Shown piece after piece: positions 4,995-8,499 of a stretch of 8,499 nt of DNA. Origin of the DNA: Natronomonas sp. (GTDB lineage: Archaea; Halobacteriota; Halobacteria; Halobacteriales; Haloarculaceae); assembly GCA_007135435.1 (NCBI GenBank), contig SLIW01000212.1:1-8499 (forward strand), given 5' to 3'. The notes beneath the pieces were generated by a model that saw only the letters and a list, made by a program, of their open reading frames with translations, was not told the origin of the DNA and made no database searches. The position numbers were made by a program, and so were the translations under genes. Every line of letters begins with the position of its first letter. The stretch's first letter is position 1.

Positions 4995-5972
4995 ATGGGA
5001 CTGAGGGCCTACGTCCTTCGTCGCATCGGCCAGCTCCTCCTGACGTACTTCGTCTTCCTCACGATCCTGTTCGTCCTCTTCAGGATGATGCCGGGCGATC
5101 CGACGTCCGTGTTCATCCTCGAGGGGTTACCGGCCGAGGCTCGCGAGGAGCGGATCGAGGAGCTCGGGTTCAACGACCCCCTCTACATCCAGTACTTCGA
5201 CTACATGCGGCAGCTGATGACCGGCGAGTTCGGCGACTCGATCATCTACCGCGAGCCCGTGGTCAACATCATCTGGGACAAGGTGGCCAACACCCTGTTC
5301 CTGATGGGATCGTCGCTCATCCTGGCGTACACCATCGGGATCCTCGGCGGTGCGCTGATGGGCTGGTACCGCGGCACGCGCTTCGAGAAGATCGGCATCG
5401 TCGGCGTGCTCACCGCCCGCTCGTCGCCCGAGTTCTGGATCGGGATCATCCTGCTGTCAGTGTTCGTCTTCTGGCTCGGCTGGTTCCCCGCGGCGGGGAT
5501 GCGGACCGTCGGCCTCGACTCCGGAGAGGGTATCTGGCGGTTCCTCAACCGCGACTTCCTGTGGCACCTGTTCCTGCCGATGCTCACCGGCGCCATCTTC
5601 TTCACGGCGACGCCGGCGTTGCTGATGCGGAACACGATGCTCGACGTGCTCGACGAGGACTACATCGAGGTCAAGGAGGCCGAGGGGCTCCCCGAGCGGC
5701 GGATCCTGTACAGACACGCGGCGAGGAACTCGATCCTGCCGGTCGTCACCGTCCTCGCGATCGTCACCGGGGCCGCCATGGGAGGCTCGGTGATCATCGA
5801 GACGGTGTTCAACTGGGACGGCATGGGACGGGCGATCGTCGACGCCGTCAACCGGCGGGACCTCCCGCTGGCCATGGCCGCGTTCTTCATCATGGGATCG
5901 CTGGTGATCTTCATGAACTTCGTCGCGGACATCGCCTACGTGTACCTCGATCCGAGGGTGGAGTACGAGTAG
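4995..5972 (+). CDS. dppB: ABC importer permease, DppB/OppB type
   Basis: This 325-aa inner permease subunit belongs to the BPD_transp_1 family of Opp/Dpp importers. It starts with the typical amphipathic lead YVLRRIGQLLLTYFV and first membrane helix (about 10-30), then RMMPGDPT (30-37), a conserved feature of the DppB type. An external loop with GEFGDSI (77-83) follows. Five more hydrophobic segments lie near 103-123, 147-165, 188-208, 246-268 and 291-314. The EAA coupling loop that docks the ATPase is at about 221-249 (EDYIEVKEAEGLPERRILYRH is its core region). The family C-terminal end YLDPRVEYE is intact. It sits after the repeat ORF and 1 nt before the second permease, so the two permeases are certainly co-expressed. 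The gene symbol denotes family only; the substrate need not be dipeptides. Confidence 0.95.
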   Translation: MGLRAYVLRRIGQLLLTYFVFLTILFVLFRMMPGDPTSVFILEGLPAEAREERIEELGFNDPLYIQYFDYMRQLMTGEFGDSIIYREPVVNIIWDKVANTLFLMGSSLILAYTIGILGGALMGWYRGTRFEKIGIVGVLTARSSPEFWIGIILLSVFVFWLGWFPAAGMRTVGLDSGEGIWRFLNRDFLWHLFLPMLTGAIFFTATPALLMRNTMLDVLDEDYIEVKEAEGLPERRILYRHAARNSILPVVTVLAIVTGAAMGGSVIIETVFNWDGMGRAIVDAVNRRDLPLAMAAFFIMGSLVIFMNFVADIAYVYLDPRVEYE

Positions 5973-5973
5973 G

Positions 5974-6942
5974 ATGGCCACGAGAACCCGACCCGGCTGG
6001 CGCGACCTCCCCGAGAAGCTCTCCAGCGGCTCCCGCTGGATCGCCGGGAAGTTCCGGGTCTTCGAGGGTGACCGCATCGGCCAGACGGGGCTCGTGCTCC
6101 TGTTCGGGATCATCCTCATCGGGATCTTCGGCCGCCCGATCACCCTGGACCTGTTCGGGATGTCACAGACCCTGCAGCCCTTCTCGCTGGCCCCCTACGA
6201 CCCCTCCGTCAGCCACCGCGGACCGGACGGGCGGCTGCTCCGCCTCGAGGGCCCGTCGTGGGCCCATCCCCTCGGGACGAACCACCTCGGCAGGGACGTG
6301 CTCTCGCGGGTCATCGTCGGCGCCCGGGTGTCGCTGATCGTCGGCACGATCGCCGCGTTCATGGCGGTCTTCATCGGCACCAACATCGGCCTCACGGCGG
6401 CGTACTTCGGCGGCTGGGTCGACGACGTCCTGATGCGGATCACCGACATCGCCTACGGCCTCCCGTTCCTCCCGTTCGCGATCGTCCTCCTGGCGATCAT
6501 GGGCCAGAGCATCTACTGGATCATCTTCGCGATCGTGATCATCCTGTGGCGGTCGACGGCCCGGGTCATCCGGTCACAGGTGCTGAGCCACAAGAACCGG
6601 CCGTACGTCGAGAGCGCGGAGGCGATCGGGGCGTCGAACCTCCGGATCATGTACATCCACATCCTCCCGAACGTCCTCCCGCTCGCGTTCCTCTATGCGG
6701 CGTTCGCCGTCGGCTACGCCGTCATCGCGGAGGCGAGCCTCTCGTTCCTCGGGTTCGGCCCCCCGGAGATGATCTCGTGGGGCGGCATGATCTTCACCGC
6801 GTTCAACCAGGACGCCATCCGACAGGCGTGGTGGTGGGTCTTCCCGCCGGGACTCATGATCATGTTCTTCGTGATGTCCGTGTTCTTCATCGGCCGGACG
6901 CTCGAGATGGTCGTCAACCCCGAACTGAGGCACCGAGAATGA
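5974..6942 (+). CDS. dppC: ABC importer permease, DppC/OppC type
   Basis: This 322-aa protein is the second membrane subunit and partners the preceding permease. A cytoplasmic N-terminal stretch is followed by a helix at about 37-53, then an external segment ending in HPLGTNHLGRDVLSRV (98-113), the hallmark of DppC/OppC proteins. Further helices lie near 118-142, 162-176, 180-193, 236-252 and 287-307. The EAA loop is at about 209-238 (YVESAEAIGAS then IHILPNVLPL). EASLSFLGFGPP (253-264) and SWGGMI (268-273) are also family signatures. The start is 1 nt after the upstream stop. The stop TGA overlaps the ATG of the 30-bp-repeat ORF (ATGA at 6939-6942). Confidence 0.95.
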   Translation: MATRTRPGWRDLPEKLSSGSRWIAGKFRVFEGDRIGQTGLVLLFGIILIGIFGRPITLDLFGMSQTLQPFSLAPYDPSVSHRGPDGRLLRLEGPSWAHPLGTNHLGRDVLSRVIVGARVSLIVGTIAAFMAVFIGTNIGLTAAYFGGWVDDVLMRITDIAYGLPFLPFAIVLLAIMGQSIYWIIFAIVIILWRSTARVIRSQVLSHKNRPYVESAEAIGASNLRIMYIHILPNVLPLAFLYAAFAVGYAVIAEASLSFLGFGPPEMISWGGMIFTAFNQDAIRQAWWWVFPPGLMIMFFVMSVFFIGRTLEMVVNPELRHRE

Positions 6943-7094
6943 GCCATCTGTACGAACCGCCGGAGAGAATGGGACGTCTGTACGAACCGCCGGACCGAAA
7001 GGGTCGGCTGTACGAACCGCCGGACCGAAAGGGTCGGCTGTACGAACCGCCGGAACGAAAGCGCCGGCTGTACGAACGGAGGCACACTGGATGA
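6939..7094 (+). CDS. small repeat-peptide ORF 2 (10-residue repeats)
   Basis: This 51-aa ORF overlaps its neighbours by ATGA at both ends: its ATG (6939) overlaps the permease stop and its TGA (7092-7094) overlaps the ATPase ATG (7091). After MSH come LYEPPERMGR, LYEPPDRKGR twice, LYEPPERKRR and a truncated LYERRHTG. GAGG at 6927-6930 is a plausible ribosome-binding site for it, and GGAGG at 7078-7082 near its end serves the ATPase. The product would be strongly basic and Pro/Tyr/Arg-rich, unlike the acidic proteins around it, with no hydrophobic segment. I know no family for it. Exact stop/start coupling at both ends argues that ribosomes cross it, whether or not the peptide has a role. Confidence 0.5.
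   Translation: MSHLYEPPERMGRLYEPPDRKGRLYEPPDRKGRLYEPPERKRRLYERRHTG
6948..7079. repeat. 30-bp tandem repeats, four units and a partial fifth
   Basis: Units begin with CTGTACGAACCGCCGGA at 6948, 6978, 7008 and 7038; a fifth copy breaks off after CTGTACGAAC at 7068-7077. Units 2 and 3 are identical. The periodicity extends left into the end of the permease gene: GAGAATG occurs at 6935-6941 and 6965-6971, so the duplicated unit includes the stop/start junction. No spacers. Confidence 0.92.
7078..7082 (+). promoter_or_regulatory. ribosome-binding site for the DppD-type ATPase
   Basis: GGAGG stands 8 nt before the ATG at 7091, with the same motif and spacing as before the first permease. It fixes the ATPase start and lies inside the last codons of the repeat ORF. 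Confidence 0.65.
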
Positions 7095-8158
7095 CGCTCC
7101 TGGAGGTCGAGAACCTGCGGACGTACTACACGGAGGACGACGGTGGGCTGGTCCGCGCGGCCGACGACGTCTCCTTCTCGATCGAGCCCGGCGAGACCCT
7201 CGGGCTGGTCGGCGAGAGCGGCAGCGGCAAGACGACGATCGCCAAGTCGATCATCCGGCTCCTGGCCGACAACGCCGAGATCGTCGACGGCTCGATCACC
7301 CACAGGGGGACGGAGATCACCGACCTCTCGAAGAAGGCGCTCAACCGCGAGATCCGCTGGTCGGAGATCTCGATGATCCCCCAGAACGCGATGAACGCCT
7401 TCGATCCCGTCTACACGGTCGGCGAGCAGATCGTCGAGGTGATCACGGTCCACGAGCGGGGGACGTCGACGGCGGAGGCGATGGAGCGAGCCCGGCAGCT
7501 GTTCGAGGACCTCGGCATCGACCCCGACCGCGTCGACGACTACCCCCACCAGTTCTCCGGCGGGATGGCCCAGCGGGCGATGATCGCGCTCGCCCTGGCA
7601 CTGAACCCGTCGCTCATCCTCGCGGACGAGCCGACCACCGCCCTCGACGTGGTCATCCAGGACCGGATCCTGGAGACGATCAAGCGGATGCAGGAGGAGT
7701 ACGACAGCGCGATGATCCTCATCACCCACGACATGTCCGTCGTCGCGGAGACCTGCGACCGGATCGCCGTCGTCTACGGGGGCCGCATCGTCGAGATCGG
7801 CGACGCGGAGACGATCATCGACGACCCGCGGCACCCCTACACGCTCGGGCTCCGGAACGCGTTCCCGGACATCACCGCGGACGACCAGGCGCTCATCTCC
7901 ATCCCCGGGACGCCACCCGACCTGGTCGACCCCGGCGAGGGCTGCCGGTTCGCTCCGCGCTGTCCGTTCGCCGACGAGGAGTGCTGGGAGGTGACGCCCC
8001 ACCCCGTCGAGTACGAGCCTGGACACCTCGTCGAGTGCCACCGGGCCGACGAGAAGGCGTTCCTCCAGGCGGAGGCGGAGAAACGCGAGACCTGGCTCGG
8101 CCAGGAAGTCGGCGACCCGACCGCCGATCGGGCCCCCGTGGAGGAGGTCGATGACTGA
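7091..8158 (+). CDS. dppD: ABC importer ATPase, DppD/OppD type, with Cys motif
   Basis: This 355-aa cytoplasmic ATPase is one of the two nucleotide-binding subunits that power the importer. It has Walker A GESGSGKTT (41-49), Q-loop Gln98 in MIPQNAMNAFDP, an ABC signature FSGGMAQRAMIA (155-166), Walker B LILADEP (175-181), the D-loop TALD and H-loop His213 in ITHDM. MNAFDP (101-106) is typical of the DppD/OppD group. The C-terminal oligopeptide domain starts near HPYTLGL (248-254) and contains Cys285, Cys291, Cys298 and Cys316, the arrangement that binds a [4Fe-4S] cluster in this family. An acidic tail follows. The start overlaps the preceding repeat ORF by ATGA, and the end overlaps the next small ORF by 8 nt (8151-8158). 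All catalytic residues are present. Confidence 0.96.
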   Translation: MTLLEVENLRTYYTEDDGGLVRAADDVSFSIEPGETLGLVGESGSGKTTIAKSIIRLLADNAEIVDGSITHRGTEITDLSKKALNREIRWSEISMIPQNAMNAFDPVYTVGEQIVEVITVHERGTSTAEAMERARQLFEDLGIDPDRVDDYPHQFSGGMAQRAMIALALALNPSLILADEPTTALDVVIQDRILETIKRMQEEYDSAMILITHDMSVVAETCDRIAVVYGGRIVEIGDAETIIDDPRHPYTLGLRNAFPDITADDQALISIPGTPPDLVDPGEGCRFAPRCPFADEECWEVTPHPVEYEPGHLVECHRADEKAFLQAEAEKRETWLGQEVGDPTADRAPVEEVDD

Positions 8159-8342
8159 CGGGGAACCGGACGGTGACGAGGGAGGGACGGCCGAAGGCTG
8201 GAGCGGAAGAGTCCAAAGCAGGAGCGGAACGGCCGAAGGCTGGAGCGGAAGAGTCGAAGGCTGGAGCGGAACGGCCGAAGACAGGAGCAGAACACTCGAA
8301 GATGGAGCGGGATGCACGATGACGGAGCGGAACGCACGATGA
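8151..8342 (+). CDS. small repeat-peptide ORF 3 (7-residue repeats)
   Basis: This 63-aa ORF starts 8 nt inside the end of the first ATPase gene, behind a GGAGGAGG purine tract (8140-8147), and its TGA (8340-8342) overlaps the ATG of the second ATPase (ATGA at 8339-8342). After 14 residues (MTDGEPDGDEGGTA) come seven heptads: EGWSGRV, QSRSGTA, EGWSGRV, EGWSGTA, EDRSRTL, EDGAGCT and MTERNAR. The heptads lack the hydrophobic a/d pattern, so a coiled coil is not expected. No signal or membrane segment is seen and no family is recognised. The coupling at both ends parallels the other two repeat ORFs. Confidence 0.45.
   Translation: MTDGEPDGDEGGTAEGWSGRVQSRSGTAEGWSGRVEGWSGTAEDRSRTLEDGAGCTMTERNAR
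8193..8339. repeat. seven 21-bp tandem repeats
   Basis: Seven contiguous 21-bp units run from 8193 to 8339. Units 1 (8193-8213) and 3 (8235-8255) are identical; units 5-7 are more diverged. Every unit contains GGAGC in the same place, a Shine-Dalgarno-like core. Unit 6 and the real start region share GCACGATGAC (8314-8323 and 8334-8343). The units therefore look like tandem, decayed copies of the initiation region of the second ATPase. Confidence 0.9.
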
Positions 8343-8499
8343 CCCAACGGAAACCGACCACGAGCCGGCGGGAGGAGGCGTCCACCCAGCTGGTCGACGA
8401 TCGTGACGAGGCGTTCGACGTCTCGGAGTACAAGGTGGCACTGGTCGACGTCGAGAAGCACTTCCCCGTCACCCAGGGGGTCATCTCGCGGATCGTCCA
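8339..8499 (+). CDS. dppF: ABC importer ATPase, DppF/OppF type (5' part)
   Basis: The reading frame from ATG 8339 runs open to the window edge: 53 codons plus 2 nt. After a charged lead (MTQRKPTTSRREEAS and on) it enters VALVDVEKHFPVTQG, the start typical of DppF/OppF ATPases, where KHFP followed by a long insert before the Walker A is characteristic. The Walker motifs lie beyond the window. It would be the second nucleotide-binding subunit, pairing with the DppD-type protein. ATG 8339 overlaps the stop of the preceding repeat ORF; the upstream GGAG at 8324-8327 is a weak ribosome-binding site, so initiation may depend on coupling. Confidence 0.85.
   Translation, partial: MTQRKPTTSRREEASTQLVDDRDEAFDVSEYKVALVDVEKHFPVTQGVISRIV

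Noticed and set aside
4845..8339. CRISPR arrays
   Set aside because: The repeats are directly contiguous, with no unique spacers and no cas genes; periods of 33, 30 and 21 bp are tandem duplications.
6914..8461. Minus-strand open frame of 515 codons opposite the ATPase region
   Set aside because: Antisense shadow. Its repeat-containing ends only mirror the plus-strand arrays, and the Walker motifs are on the plus strand.

Overview
The window is from a haloarchaeon (class Halobacteria). Signs are high GC with strong third-position G/C bias, acidic Asp/Glu-rich proteins, TATA/BRE-type promoters close to start codons, an archaeal C1:G72 tRNA-Tyr, and the haloarchaeal cell-division cluster of two ribbon-helix-helix (RHH) regulators followed by ftsZ2. 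The genus cannot be told from the sequence alone.

Layout. 1-278 holds a minus-strand tRNA-Tyr(GUA) and short direct and inverted copies of its 3' end, resembling att-site remnants, in repetitive sequence. 279-583 has no convincing gene, only probable promoters. 584-1153 is an RHH plus zinc-ribbon regulator of CdrL type. 1154-1402 is a structured control region with a TATA-like box, a 19-bp palindrome and further copies of its half-site. 1403-1579 (cdrS, 58 aa) and 1583-2815 (ftsZ2) form a tight pair. 2816-3063 holds two pairs of short direct repeats and a probable leaderless promoter.

3064 to the right edge is an Opp/Dpp-type ABC importer operon: solute-binding lipoprotein, two permeases, a first ATPase, and the start of a second ATPase cut by the window edge. 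Two features are unusual. First, the binding protein looks circularly permuted: the segment that normally ends a family-5 binding protein follows the Tat lipoprotein signal, and the normal amino-terminal segment comes after it. Second, three of the four operon junctions are filled by tandem repeats of unrelated sequence (units of 33, 30 and 21 bp). All unit lengths are multiples of three. Each array lies in a small ORF that starts by overlapping the stop of the gene before it; two of the three end by overlapping the next start (ATGA), and the third ends 3 nt before it. These look like translated repeat minigenes or coupling spacers.

How it works together. CdrL and CdrS are expected to set ftsZ2 levels, and FtsZ2 acts in the division ring. 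The importer appears to be a separate transcription unit. It would bind a peptide or similar solute outside the membrane and move it through the two permeases, powered by the two ATPases.
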